Positions 45,603-54,006 of a stretch of 64,000 bases of DNA are shown piece after piece. The notes under the pieces are model-generated. The model made no database searches. It was not told the origin of the DNA and was given only the letters and a program-made list of their open reading frames with translations. The stretch's first letter is position 1. Every line of letters starts with the position of its first letter. This DNA is from Kumtagia sp964244725 (GTDB lineage: Bacteria > Pseudomonadota > Alphaproteobacteria > Rhizobiales > Rhizobiaceae): assembly GCA_964244725.1 (NCBI GenBank), contig CAXTJQ010000002.1, positions 62,001 to 126,000 of the forward strand. Reading direction: 5' to 3'. Position numbers and translations under genes: made by a program.

Positions 45603-46214
45603 ATGGTCGAGATGAGCGACGGTTCGTTGGCCAGATTGGCGTTCTGGGCCAAGGGCATGGTCGGAATCAGGGACGGGCGCATGGAGTGGCCCGGGTTTTC
45701 CTATGCCGCTGCCGAGTGGGAACGGATGCGCGTCATCAGCGCGCCGATCAACCGTGAAACCTATCGGAAATTCACGCTCGTCAACGCTGGCCTGTTCATC
45801 GCCATCGCGGCGTTGGGCATCGGCTGCGTTTTCATTCCGCTCGCTACGCTGCTGTTCCCGGTCGCGGCCGAGACCAGCGCGCTGAAATTCTCGGTTCTGC
45901 TCGCGCTCTGCGCTTTCCTGATCATCGGCCTCGGGCTGCCCGTTTCCCTGCGCCTCGCGACTTACCTCGTGGCTGGCCGGAGCCTGCGCGACCGTCTCGA
46001 CGCGCAGCCGGGCGACCGGGCGCTTGCGGCCAAGGTCGCGTGGCAGATCAACCGCATCATGCTGGTCATGTGCGGGCTGCTGGTTCCGGGTATGCTGCTG
46101 TTCATCACCTACGACATCGATGCCGGCCCGATCATCACCGCGCTGAAATGGCTGGCGATCGCTGCGGTGGGGTTTTCGGTCCTGGCGGGGACGGCGCGTC
46201 GGCGCAAGGGTTGA
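45603..46214 (+). CDS. Hypothetical membrane protein
   Basis: A 203-residue protein with four predicted membrane segments (LVNAGLFIAIAALGIGCVF, LLFPVAAETSALKFSVLLAL to LPVSLRLATYL, MLVMCGLLVPGMLLFI, ALKWLAIAAVGFSVLAG). The first 55 residues are hydrophilic. I do not recognise a family. It is divergent from the hydrolase gene by about 100 bp and ends with a basic tail (ARRRKG). Confidence 0.65.
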   Translation: MVEMSDGSLARLAFWAKGMVGIRDGRMEWPGFSYAAAEWERMRVISAPINRETYRKFTLVNAGLFIAIAALGIGCVFIPLATLLFPVAAETSALKFSVLLALCAFLIIGLGLPVSLRLATYLVAGRSLRDRLDAQPGDRALAAKVAWQINRIMLVMCGLLVPGMLLFITYDIDAGPIITALKWLAIAAVGFSVLAGTARRRKG

Positions 46215-46317
46215 ACACCGCGCGCCGGCGCGGCGTATCCGACGCTCGGCCGCGCCGTGCTGTTGTAATTGGCCAGAAGAGTCCTTAGGCAGGCACGAAA
46301 GACGAAAGGAGCCAACC

Positions 46318-46473
46318 ATGGCGCGAGCCCCGAATTACAATCACGAGCGCAAGGAGCGCGACCGCATCAAGGCGCTGAAGAAAGCCGAGAAGCTGGCCGC
46401 GAAGACGGACAAGAAAAGCGTGAAGAGCGAAACCGAAACGACGGAAACCGAGACGCAGGGGTCCGAACAGTAG
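46318..46473 (+). CDS. Small lysine-rich protein
   Basis: A 51-residue protein: MARAPNYNHERKERDRIKAL, then KKAEKLAAKTDKKSVKS and a Thr/Glu-rich end. A GAAAGGAG site lies 7-8 bases before the ATG. The pattern NYxxERxxRxRxKxxKKAEK occurs in short Rhizobiales proteins of unknown function. Strong charge makes a coding reading plausible despite the length. Confidence 0.65.
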   Translation: MARAPNYNHERKERDRIKALKKAEKLAAKTDKKSVKSETETTETETQGSEQ

Positions 46474-46516
46474 GGTTTCCGGCGGCCCGAGGAACCGGTC
46501 TCGGGCGGCGTCGTTG

Positions 46517-46777
46517 TCAGGTCGTCGCCTTGTCGGTAACCAGCAGGTCGTTTTCCCGGGCCGCGGCAATGAAGGCGCGACGCGCGTTCATCGCCGGTTT
46601 GTCGCCGGCAAGTGCATCGTGGCAGGCTTGAAGCGCCGCGCGATGTTTCGGGCTGCGCTTGCCGGTCCAGGCGTTGAGCAGGAAGTCGGAAGCCTCGCGG
46701 GGGGTGCGCAAAAGCTGGTTCGCGCCCGCGTTCGCGGTCTTGACGGTGATCGGCGTGTCGAAACGGTTGTTTTCCAT
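46517..46777 (-). CDS. DUF982 domain-containing protein
   Basis: An 86-residue protein starting MENNRFDTPITV (upstream frame unconserved). FLLNAWTGKRSPKHRAALQACHDALAGDKP followed by ARRAFIAAARENDLLV is the DUF982 signature, a family almost confined to Rhizobiales. Function unknown. It converges with the lysine-rich gene. Confidence 0.85.
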   Translation of the reverse strand: MENNRFDTPITVKTANAGANQLLRTPREASDFLLNAWTGKRSPKHRAALQACHDALAGDKPAMNARRAFIAAARENDLLVTDKATT

Positions 46778-47070
46778 GGCCGCTTCTAGGGCAAAATCGT
46801 GGCGGAAGCGAGGGGGATGTCGGGCGCGGCACGGCGATCCGCGTGAGAGCCCATGCCGGAATCGAGAATCGAGCACGGGTTCTCCTTACCGCGCCCAAGG
46901 GGCCGGTTTATGGCTGAAGCGGGAAACGGCGCATGGCTTCGCGCCTATGGTATTGAGTAGTGACGCGTCGCCATGCGCCGCCGTGGTCTGCTTCCCCCAA
47001 ATTGCCACGCTCCATTCGCGAAGCGCGACGTTTCAGGGACCGGGTTTCAGCGCTCATCACCCAAATCCTG
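46778..47070. other. Intergenic region without a recognisable gene
   Basis: About 290 bp between DUF982 and the antitoxin-like frame. A few short GC-rich inverted words are present (for example GGCGCATGGCTTCGCGCC near 46927), suggesting intergenic repeat debris. No coding signal is convincing. Confidence 0.4.
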
Positions 47071-47349
47071 CTACCGTTGCAGGACCAACCCGGGACCGCC
47101 TTGCCTGGACGCTCGGTTATGCACATCCGTTCCCCAGCAAGCAGCAAGGGGAGTATGCGCGAGATGGACGGGAGGGGGATCGATTTGCGCCGCGGTGTTG
47201 AAAAGGTTCGCCTTTTCGGCGGAACTATCCCGTTCGAACTGGCGGTTCCAGCGCCGCCGGCGCAACTCGGCGAACCAGGCGGCCAGCGCCTCCAACTCAC
47301 CGTCGGACAATGCGGCCATCGATTCTTCGATCTCATCGAGCTTTGTCAT
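47071..47349 (-). CDS. Antitoxin-like protein, probably degenerate
   Basis: A 92-codon frame. The N-terminal half (MTKLDEIEESMAALSDGELE, ALAAWFAELRRRRWNRQFE) resembles short ParDE/RelBE-type antitoxins of alphaproteobacteria. The C-terminal half (after about residue 50) no longer does and reads like random translation, so the 3' part may be frameshifted or replaced. No toxin gene is evident next to it. Confidence 0.45.
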   Translation of the reverse strand: MTKLDEIEESMAALSDGELEALAAWFAELRRRRWNRQFERDSSAEKANLFNTAAQIDPPPVHLAHTPLAACWGTDVHNRASRQGGPGLVLQR

Positions 47350-47480
47350 CCAACGTAGTCAGCACTGGGCAAGCGACCGGAAAACGCGCGCGGGCCGGAC
47401 CGAAGCGTGTTGCCGTCTCGCCGCTCATCGCCTACATAGCGCGCACTCTCAGCATCATCATCTCCAAGGATAAGCCAAGC

Positions 47481-49130
47481 GTGGCACGCCAGTTCATCTA
47501 TCATATGGCCGGGCTCAACAAAGCCTATGGCACCAAGAAGGTCCTCGAAAACCTCCATCTTTCGTTCTACCCCGACGCCAAGATCGGCATTCTCGGGCCG
47601 AACGGCGCCGGCAAGTCGACCGTGCTGAAGATCATGGCCGGCATCGACACGGAATGGAACGGCGACGCCTGGCTCGCCGACAATGCCACTGTCGGCTACC
47701 TCGCGCAGGAGCCGCAGCTCGACCCGGCGCTCAACGTCTTCGGCAACGTGATGGAAGGCGTCGTCAAGAAGACCGCGATCATCGACCGCTACAACGCGCT
47801 CATGGCGAACTACAGCGAGGAGACCGCCGAGGAGGGCGCGACGCTGCAGGACGAGATGGACCGGCTCAATCTGTGGGATCTGGAACAGCAGGTCGAGATG
47901 GCGATGGAAGCGCTCGGCTGTCCGCCCAAGGATGCCGGCGTCGATAATCTCTCGGGCGGCGAGCGGCGGCGCGTCGCGCTCTGCAAGCTGCTGCTCTCCG
48001 AACCCGACCTGCTGCTGCTCGACGAGCCGACCAACCATCTCGACGCCGAGACCACCTCATGGCTGGAAAAGCACCTACGCGCATATAAGGGCGCGGTGCT
48101 GATCATCACCCACGACCGCTATTTCCTTGACAACGTCACCGGCTGGATTCTCGAGCTGGACCGTGGCAAGGGCATCCCCTACGAGGGCAACTACACAGCC
48201 TATCTCGAAGCCAAGGCCAAGCGGCTGAAGCAGGAAGGCCGCGAGGACGATTCGCGCCAGCGCGCGATTTCGCGCGAGCGCGAATGGATCCAGTCCAGCC
48301 CCAAGGCGCGCCAGACCAAATCGAAGGCGCGCATCGCGGCCTTCCAGGACCTGCTCGACCAGGCTGACAAGCGCCGGCCGAGCGACACGCAGATCGTCAT
48401 CCCGCATGGCGAACGGCTCGGCAATGTGGTGATCGAGGTCGAGGATCTCGACAAGGGGTTCGGCGAGCAATTGCTGATCGAGGATCTCGCGTTTAAGTTG
48501 CCGCCGGGCGGCATCGTCGGCGTGATCGGGCCGAACGGCGCGGGCAAGACGACGCTGTTCCGCATGATCACCGGCCAGGAGACGCCGGACGACGGCTCGA
48601 TCCGCGTCGGCGAGACGGTGAAGCTCGGCTATGTCGACCAGAGCCGCGACGCGCTCGACCCCGCCAAGACGGTGTGGGAAGAGATTTCGGGCGGCGCGGA
48701 AGTGGTCAAGCTCGGCAAGTTCGAGGCCAACACGCGCGCCTATTGCGCGTCGTTCAATTTCCGCGGCGGCGACCAGCAGCAGAAGGTCGGCAATCTGTCG
48801 GGCGGCCAGCGCAACCGCGTGCATCTGGCCAAGATGCTGAAGACCGGCGGCAACGTGCTGCTGCTCGACGAGCCGACCAACGACCTCGACACCGAGACGC
48901 TGGCCGCGCTCGAGGACGCGCTGGAGAACTATGCCGGCTGCGCAGTCATCATCAGCCACGACCGCATGTTCCTCGATCGCCTGGCTACCCATATCCTCGC
49001 CTTCGAGGGCGACAGCCACGTCGAATGGTTCGAGGGTAATTTCGAGGACTACGAGAAGGACAAGATCCGCCGGCTGGGGCCGGATGCGGTGAACCCGCAC
49101 AGGATGACGTATAAGCGGCTGACGCGGTAG
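47481..49130 (+). CDS. ettA: Energy-dependent translational throttle protein EttA (ABC-F)
   Basis: A 549-residue soluble tandem ATPase starting at GTG (MARQFIYHMAGLNKAYG). Domain 1: GPNGAGKST, LSGGERRRVAL, LLLLDEPTNHLDAET. A linker with the arm/P-site tRNA interaction region (YEGNYTAYLEAKAKRL and EREWIQSSPKARQTKSKAR) follows. Domain 2: GPNGAGKTT, LSGGQRNRVHLA, LLLLDEPTNDLDTET. It binds ribosomes and gates elongation according to ATP/ADP ratio in known members. Confidence 0.95.
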   Translation: MARQFIYHMAGLNKAYGTKKVLENLHLSFYPDAKIGILGPNGAGKSTVLKIMAGIDTEWNGDAWLADNATVGYLAQEPQLDPALNVFGNVMEGVVKKTAIIDRYNALMANYSEETAEEGATLQDEMDRLNLWDLEQQVEMAMEALGCPPKDAGVDNLSGGERRRVALCKLLLSEPDLLLLDEPTNHLDAETTSWLEKHLRAYKGAVLIITHDRYFLDNVTGWILELDRGKGIPYEGNYTAYLEAKAKRLKQEGREDDSRQRAISREREWIQSSPKARQTKSKARIAAFQDLLDQADKRRPSDTQIVIPHGERLGNVVIEVEDLDKGFGEQLLIEDLAFKLPPGGIVGVIGPNGAGKTTLFRMITGQETPDDGSIRVGETVKLGYVDQSRDALDPAKTVWEEISGGAEVVKLGKFEANTRAYCASFNFRGGDQQQKVGNLSGGQRNRVHLAKMLKTGGNVLLLDEPTNDLDTETLAALEDALENYAGCAVIISHDRMFLDRLATHILAFEGDSHVEWFEGNFEDYEKDKIRRLGPDAVNPHRMTYKRLTR

Positions 49131-49158
49131 GGGAAGCCGCCGAGAGTTGCGGCTTCCC
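49131..49158 (+). terminator. Hairpin after ettA
   Basis: Arms GGGAAGCCGC (49131-49140) and GCGGCTTCCC (49149-49158) directly follow the ettA stop. There is no clear U-tract, so strength is uncertain. Confidence 0.6.
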
Positions 49159-49193
49159 GGAGATCAGCTTAAAATCGCTGCATGGAGGCGACA

Positions 49194-49442
49194 ATGATTG
49201 CTGTCGATATTCCTGAAGAGGCCGAGTCCCTCTTGCAGGAAATGGCGAAAGCGACGGGCCGCAGCGCGAGCGATATCGTGCGCAGCGCCGTGCTCGATTG
49301 TCTCGAGGATTGGGAGGATGCGGCGATCGCGGAACAGCGATTGGCCGAAGACGACGGTGTACGTATTTCGCTGGAGCAAGTCATGCTAGATCTGGAGCGG
49401 CGCGAGGCCGCCGAAGGCGCAGCAAAATCCGCCGCTGAATAA
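49194..49442 (+). CDS. Ribbon-helix-helix type antitoxin
   Basis: An 82-residue protein. The ATG at 49194 has GGAGG 7 bases upstream. MIAVDIPEEAESLLQEMAKATGRSASDIVRSAVLDCLEDWED fits an RHH DNA-binding region; the acidic C-terminus would wrap the toxin. Its TAA overlaps the toxin ATG by one base. Confidence 0.82.
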   Translation: MIAVDIPEEAESLLQEMAKATGRSASDIVRSAVLDCLEDWEDAAIAEQRLAEDDGVRISLEQVMLDLERREAAEGAAKSAAE

Positions 49443-49705
49443 TGTGGGCAATCGAGTTCACGTCGAAATCGCGGAAGGACCTGGATCGGCTGCCGATCGT
49501 CACACAGAGCCGCATCGCCAACTTCCTGGATCAGCGTGTCGCTTTGCACGAGAACCCGCGCCTTCTGGCAAAAAGCCTTGCCGGAAGCAGAGACGGACTA
49601 TGGCGGTTCCGGGTGGGCGACTTCCGCATCGTCGCTCGCTTCGAGGATTCGAAATTCGTTGTCCTCCTCGTGCAGATTGACAATCGTCGCGATGTTTACC
49701 GATGA
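49442..49705 (+). CDS. RelE/ParE family toxin
   Basis: An 87-residue toxin: WAIEFTSKSRKDLDRLPIV, then LWRFRVGDFRIVARFEDSKFVVLLVQIDNRRDVYR, the RelE core (RxGxYRxxxxxxD...H/NRxxVY). It probably cleaves mRNA on the ribosome. The pair looks complete. Confidence 0.87.
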   Translation: MWAIEFTSKSRKDLDRLPIVTQSRIANFLDQRVALHENPRLLAKSLAGSRDGLWRFRVGDFRIVARFEDSKFVVLLVQIDNRRDVYR

Positions 49706-49835
49706 CGGATCTCTCGGAAAACGCGCGACAGTTCCGCCGCGCAATATCGAGTACCGAAGCGAGGCGGACGCGATCTTCCTGCGCGATCAAGACCGATAGC
49801 CGCGCCGGCGCGGCGGATTCGAGGGTGTGGCGATC

Positions 49836-50174
49836 ATGAGATACGTGAACAAGACCGCAAGCGTGGCCGCCCTGGGGATCGCCATTGTGTGGTTCTGGAG
49901 CGTCGGCGCGCAGGCGAAGCCGGCCGCATGCTTCACCACCGACGACGGTCATTATCCCTGCACGTTTCGCGGGCTCGACAAGGCGGGAAGCTTTACGACG
50001 AGTTCGCCCGGGCGTCCGACGATCACCATCGAGGTCGAAAGACCGGGCGTCGCCTGGGCCTTCGCCAATTTCGGGGCGCGCAACGTCGCCCTTCCAGGGC
50101 CGTATTATCGCGCCAGGGACGACGGCGCCTGTTGGGAAAACCCGGACACTTCGGACCGCATCTGCGCCTGGTGA
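49836..50174 (+). CDS. Small secreted hypothetical protein
   Basis: A 112-residue protein with a signal peptide (VAALGIAIVWFWSVGAQAK) and mature four cysteines (ACFTTDDGHYPC, GACWENPDTSDRICAW), perhaps two disulfides. There is no recognised domain. Start ATG 49836 is preceded by GAGGGTG. Confidence 0.7.
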   Translation: MRYVNKTASVAALGIAIVWFWSVGAQAKPAACFTTDDGHYPCTFRGLDKAGSFTTSSPGRPTITIEVERPGVAWAFANFGARNVALPGPYYRARDDGACWENPDTSDRICAW

Positions 50175-50284
50175 GGCAAGCGAGCGCAGGGCGCGTCAGC
50201 CTTGGGTCGAGACCCCGACGATTCGTTCATTCGCGCGATGCGTTTTGACTGGACGCAGATGACGGATGCCGTCATGCTTTCGCA

Positions 50285-50926
50285 ATGACCGCGCCATTGC
50301 CATTGTTTGCCGATCTTCAGGCGCCTCGGCCCCCGTTCCAGATCGCGCCCGTTCAAAAACTCGGCGCGATCGTCGGGGGCCTGTTCATCGCCGCCGGCGA
50401 CGGGTTTGAAACCACGAAGACCGAGACGCTCCACTTCGATTTTGAAGGCATCGCCGGGGACGCGCACGCCGGCTTCGCGCGGCGCGCCGGGGCGCGCGAA
50501 CCCTGGTATGCGCGCGGCACGGAGATGCGCAACGAGCGGCAGATCTCGATCGTCGCGACGGACGAACTGGCGATCGTCGCCGCGCGGATGGGCTTGCCCG
50601 ACATCAGGCCGGAATGGATCGGCGCCAATCTGGCGCTCGATGGCGTCGCGTGTCTGTCGATGCTGCCAGCGGGGACGCTGCTGTTCTTCAAGGGCGGCGC
50701 AACCCTGAAAATCGACGGCCAGAATGCGCCATGCCGCCATGCAGGAAAACTGGTCGCCGAGCGCGCCGGCATGGCGGATATCGTGGCGGGAGCGCTTTCC
50801 TTCGCGCAGAACGCCAAGCGCCTGCGCGGCCTGGTCGGCTGGGTCGAAAAGCCCGGGGTCGCGGCGCGTGGCGAAGCGGTCTCGGTGCGCGTGCCGGAGC
50901 AATGGATCTATCGCGCGCCGGCTTGA
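50285..50926 (+). CDS. MOSC domain-containing protein
   Basis: A 213-residue protein. HFDFEGIAGDAHAGF and LLFFKGGATLKIDGQNAPCRHAGKLV are the MOSC beta-barrel with its conserved cysteine. MOSC proteins handle molybdenum-cofactor sulfur or related thiol chemistry; the substrate here is unknown. It ends 3 bp before the convergent TPR gene. Confidence 0.87.
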   Translation: MTAPLPLFADLQAPRPPFQIAPVQKLGAIVGGLFIAAGDGFETTKTETLHFDFEGIAGDAHAGFARRAGAREPWYARGTEMRNERQISIVATDELAIVAARMGLPDIRPEWIGANLALDGVACLSMLPAGTLLFFKGGATLKIDGQNAPCRHAGKLVAERAGMADIVAGALSFAQNAKRLRGLVGWVEKPGVAARGEAVSVRVPEQWIYRAPA

Positions 50927-50929
50927 CGG

Positions 50930-52510
50930 TCAGGCCGACAGCAACTCGATGAAGCGCTGCGCGACGGTACGCATCGGCGATCCGGACTTATCAAGATCGA
51001 GGAACTTCTTGTAGGCGGCGACGGCTTCCTGCTTGCGGCCGCCGTCGCGCAGCGTGTCGCCCATCGACATCTGGACATCCGCGTTCAGTGGTTCGATCGC
51101 GGCCGCGGCGACGAGCGCCTTCAGCGACTCGTCGTTTCGGCCGGCGCTGTTGAGGCAGCGGCCGTAGTCGAGCCAATATTTGACGTTCGCCGGCTCGACC
51201 ACGGTCGCGCGCTCGTAGCGGGCGACCGCTTGCGGCCATCTATGGAGGATCGCCAGGATATTGCCGTGCGCAGCCTGCGCCTCGGCATCGTCGGGCGCGT
51301 AGTCGGCGGCGTCGCGATAGGTCTTCTCGGCCGCCTCGTAGTCGCCATCGCCCAACTGGATCGCGGCGAGAAATGCGAATGCGACCTGATAGCCGGGATC
51401 GAGCTCGAGCGATTTGGCGAGCAGCGTCATCGCTTCGGGTTTATGGCCCCTGTCGAGTTCGATCTTGCCGGCCTTGGCGTAGTAGAGCGGATTGACCGGG
51501 TCGATTTCGGCGGCCTTCAAGAGATCGTCGATCGCACCCTGCGGATCGTTTTTGGCAAGGGCCACTTCCGAGAGGCCCTGCAGCGCCCAGACGCTGTCGG
51601 CGTCGCGCGCGCGCATGCCCTTGAACTCGGCTTCGGCGGCCTTGACGTCCCCTTGCCGGAGAAGCGCCTCGCCCAGGTTCGCGTGCGCCTGCTCGAAGCT
51701 GGCGTCGAGCGCGATGGCGGCGCGGAATTCCTCGATCGCGGCGGGAAGGTCACCCTCGGCGAGGCGGATCAGCCCGACCAGATTGAGCGCCCATTTGGCA
51801 TCCTTGTGATGGGCGCGGATCAGGCGGCGCGCGAGGATCGTCGCGCGAAGCGGCTGCGTGTCCGAAAGGGCCGCCAGCGCGACGAACGGATCGAGGATCG
51901 AGAGCACGCGCGCGCCGGCATCGGCAAAATAGTCGCGCTCCGCCCGGTTCCCGATCGGCGGCAGATCGATGAGTTCCACGCCTTCGCGAACCACCCGCAG
52001 CCGCAACCGCATGCCCGACCGCTCGCATTTCGCGTCTGCGCAGACGATCTCGCCCGCGATGCGGGTTTCATAGGCGTTGACCAGACGACGCAGGTGGAAC
52101 ACCAGCGATTCGATGGAGAAACCCGAATCGGGAAACGAGAACTCGACGCGCCGCGCATCCGGAATCGCGCTGATGCTTTCCTTGGCGGTCCTGGATTTCC
52201 TGACCGTATCCTGCAGCCCGTCCCAGATGCGGCTCGCGGCGATATCGGCGGTCAGGCCCTGATCGACCAACGTCTGCGGCACGCCGATCGATTCGATGAT
52301 GACCTGATCGCGGCGGAACTGATTGACGACGACGGGAAGCAGCACCACGATCGCGACCAGGAAGAGCGCGTTGAGGAAGACCGTGCGGACCGTCGTCGAC
52401 CAGGCTTCGAGGCCCGGCAGAGAGAGGCGCTCGCGCAAGCGCCGCCAGACCGATGCCTTCCTTGCGTCTGACGAATTCGCCGTGACGATCCTGCGTCGTT
52501 CCCGCGCCAT
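50930..52510 (-). CDS. Membrane-anchored TPR protein
   Basis: A 526-residue protein. One N-terminal membrane segment (VFLNALFLVAIVVLLPVVVNQF, about residues 45-66) is followed by a globular region with a disulfide-like CADAKC, then at least seven tetratricopeptide repeats from about residue 230 (for example HANLGEALLRQGDVKAAEAEF, YYAKAGKIELDRGHKPEAM). It likely acts as a protein-interaction scaffold in or outside the membrane. Family name not recognised. Confidence 0.8.
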   Translation of the reverse strand: MARERRRIVTANSSDARKASVWRRLRERLSLPGLEAWSTTVRTVFLNALFLVAIVVLLPVVVNQFRRDQVIIESIGVPQTLVDQGLTADIAASRIWDGLQDTVRKSRTAKESISAIPDARRVEFSFPDSGFSIESLVFHLRRLVNAYETRIAGEIVCADAKCERSGMRLRLRVVREGVELIDLPPIGNRAERDYFADAGARVLSILDPFVALAALSDTQPLRATILARRLIRAHHKDAKWALNLVGLIRLAEGDLPAAIEEFRAAIALDASFEQAHANLGEALLRQGDVKAAEAEFKGMRARDADSVWALQGLSEVALAKNDPQGAIDDLLKAAEIDPVNPLYYAKAGKIELDRGHKPEAMTLLAKSLELDPGYQVAFAFLAAIQLGDGDYEAAEKTYRDAADYAPDDAEAQAAHGNILAILHRWPQAVARYERATVVEPANVKYWLDYGRCLNSAGRNDESLKALVAAAAIEPLNADVQMSMGDTLRDGGRKQEAVAAYKKFLDLDKSGSPMRTVAQRFIELLSA

Positions 52511-52596
52511 GTGTTTCCTCGCCCGCCGCCAGCCTTACCGCAAAGCGGAAACACTTGGAAAGCCGGCGCCGGATCGGAATCGAACCTGGCGCGTCG

Positions 52597-53436
52597 TCAG
52601 GCGGTCCGGTTTTTCGACTCGCCCTGAGCCATGTCGGCGACGTACTCCCATTGCTCCCACAGCGCGAGACGCTTCTCGTATTCCTGACGGATCATCGGCA
52701 GACCGACATCGCCGAAGAAAACGCGCAACGGCGGTTCGGCCGCGTCGACGAGCGCCAGCATCGCGGGGCCGGTCGCCTCTGGATCGCCGGCGACCACCGA
52801 ACTACGACGGGCGGCCATCCTGGCGCGGGCGCCGTCATAGGCGTCGATCTGTTTGGCGCGCTTGGCCGAAGGCCCGCTCCAGTCGGTCGAGAAGCCGGCC
52901 GGCTCGACCAGGGTCACATGAATGCCGAGGTCGGCGACTTCGATCGACAGCGATTGGCTGAAGCCTTCGAGCGCCCATTTCGAGGCATGATACAGGCCGA
53001 CATTGGGAAAGGCGTTGACGCCGCCGATCGACGATATCTGGATGATGTGTCCGGATTTCTGCGCCCGCATGATTGGAAGAACCGCCTGCGTGACCCAGAG
53101 CGCGCCAAATACGTTGGTCTCGATCTGCGCGCGGGCTTCCTCCTCGCTGACCTCCTCGACCGCGCCGAACTGGCCATAGCCGGCATTGTTGATGACGACG
53201 TCGAGCCGTCCGAAGCGCTCGCGCGCCTGGGCGACGGCGGCCTCGACCTGGGCCTTGTCGGTGACATCGAGCTTGAGCGCCGCGACCTTGTCGCCGTAGC
53301 GTTCGACGAGTTCCGCAAGGGCGCCAGGATCGCGCGCCGTCGCCGCGACGCTGTCGCCGCGCGCGAGCGCCGCTTCCGCCCAGACCCGACCGAAACCCTT
53401 GGACGACCCGGTGATGAACCAAACCTTATCTGCCAT
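52597..53436 (-). CDS. Short-chain dehydrogenase/reductase
   Basis: A 280-residue SDR. Rossmann motif FITGSSKGFGRVWAEAAL (TGxxxGxG), NNAGYGQFG, and the catalytic Ser, Tyr, Lys in SSIGGVNAFPNVGLYHASKWAL. Start ATG 53436 (MADKVWFITG). The substrate is unknown. It stands between the TPR and DUF2293 genes, all on the minus strand, but with wide spacing. Confidence 0.92.
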   Translation of the reverse strand: MADKVWFITGSSKGFGRVWAEAALARGDSVAATARDPGALAELVERYGDKVAALKLDVTDKAQVEAAVAQARERFGRLDVVINNAGYGQFGAVEEVSEEEARAQIETNVFGALWVTQAVLPIMRAQKSGHIIQISSIGGVNAFPNVGLYHASKWALEGFSQSLSIEVADLGIHVTLVEPAGFSTDWSGPSAKRAKQIDAYDGARARMAARRSSVVAGDPEATGPAMLALVDAAEPPLRVFFGDVGLPMIRQEYEKRLALWEQWEYVADMAQGESKNRTA

Positions 53437-53590
53437 GACGATCTGCTTTCCAGCCTTTCGGACCCTTCTGAACCAACGCTGACATCGCTGCGACCCAAAG
53501 GTGGCGACGGGTTGTCTGGCCGACAGATATGCGGCGCGCCGACGGTTTGCCAAGATCGGCATCCACATTCGGCGGTGGAGCGGCATAGGT

Positions 53591-53899
53591 TTAGGCGTCC
53601 ACGTCATCCGGATCGAGCAAACGGGTTGCGCGCCAGCGCGTCAGGATTTCGTTGATGCGGTCGACGACGAAGAAGCGCGCGGACGCGCGGTCGTACCCCT
53701 CGGCGAGCAGAGCATCGTAGTCGCTATGGGCGTGACGGACATGGGCAACCGTCGCGAGCCACACCGCCACGGTCGGGGGCAGCGCTTTCATATGCGGCGC
53801 ACAGGCGCCGGCCCGGATCGCTTCCGTGTCGGCGTAAGGCGCTCGCGGCAGCAGCAGCGTCAAGGCCCCGGCGATCGAGCGCTGGCGCTGGGTGGGCAT
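53591..53899 (-). CDS. DUF2293 domain-containing protein
   Basis: A 102-residue protein. The start at 53899 has GGAG 7 bases upstream. AGALTLLLPRAPYADTEAIRAGA, LPPTVAVWLATVAHVRHAHSDYDALLAEGYDR matches the DUF2293 motif (HvRHxxTDYDxLLxxGxDR). Function unknown. It is divergent from the methionine regulator. Confidence 0.82.
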   Translation of the reverse strand: MPTQRQRSIAGALTLLLPRAPYADTEAIRAGACAPHMKALPPTVAVWLATVAHVRHAHSDYDALLAEGYDRASARFFVVDRINEILTRWRATRLLDPDDVDA

Positions 53900-53971
53900 G
53901 ACGTCTCCGTAAACGGGAGCGGCATCCATGTCCGCCACCCACATTGCACTTGATCGATGCGCCAAATTCAC

Positions 53972-53993
53972 ATAAAGATATGTTTATATCTTT
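53972..53993 (+). promoter_or_regulatory. Palindromic operator upstream of the ArsR-methyltransferase/metF unit
   Basis: Perfect inverted arms AAAGATAT (53974-53981) and ATATCTTT (53986-53993) around GTTT; an overlapping ATAAA/TTTAT pair widens it to 53972. It ends 13 bp before the regulator ATG. It resembles the ATAAAGATAT-type sites attributed to SAM/SAH-responsive ArsR regulators in alphaproteobacteria (from memory), so autoregulation is likely. Confidence 0.65.
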
Positions 53994-54006
53994 TCGCGAG
54001 GATGCA

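Noticed and set aside
53944..54006. An extended start for the ArsR-methyltransferase protein (MHLIDAPNS...)
   Set aside because: It would run through the palindromic operator; ATG 54007 has a ribosome site.
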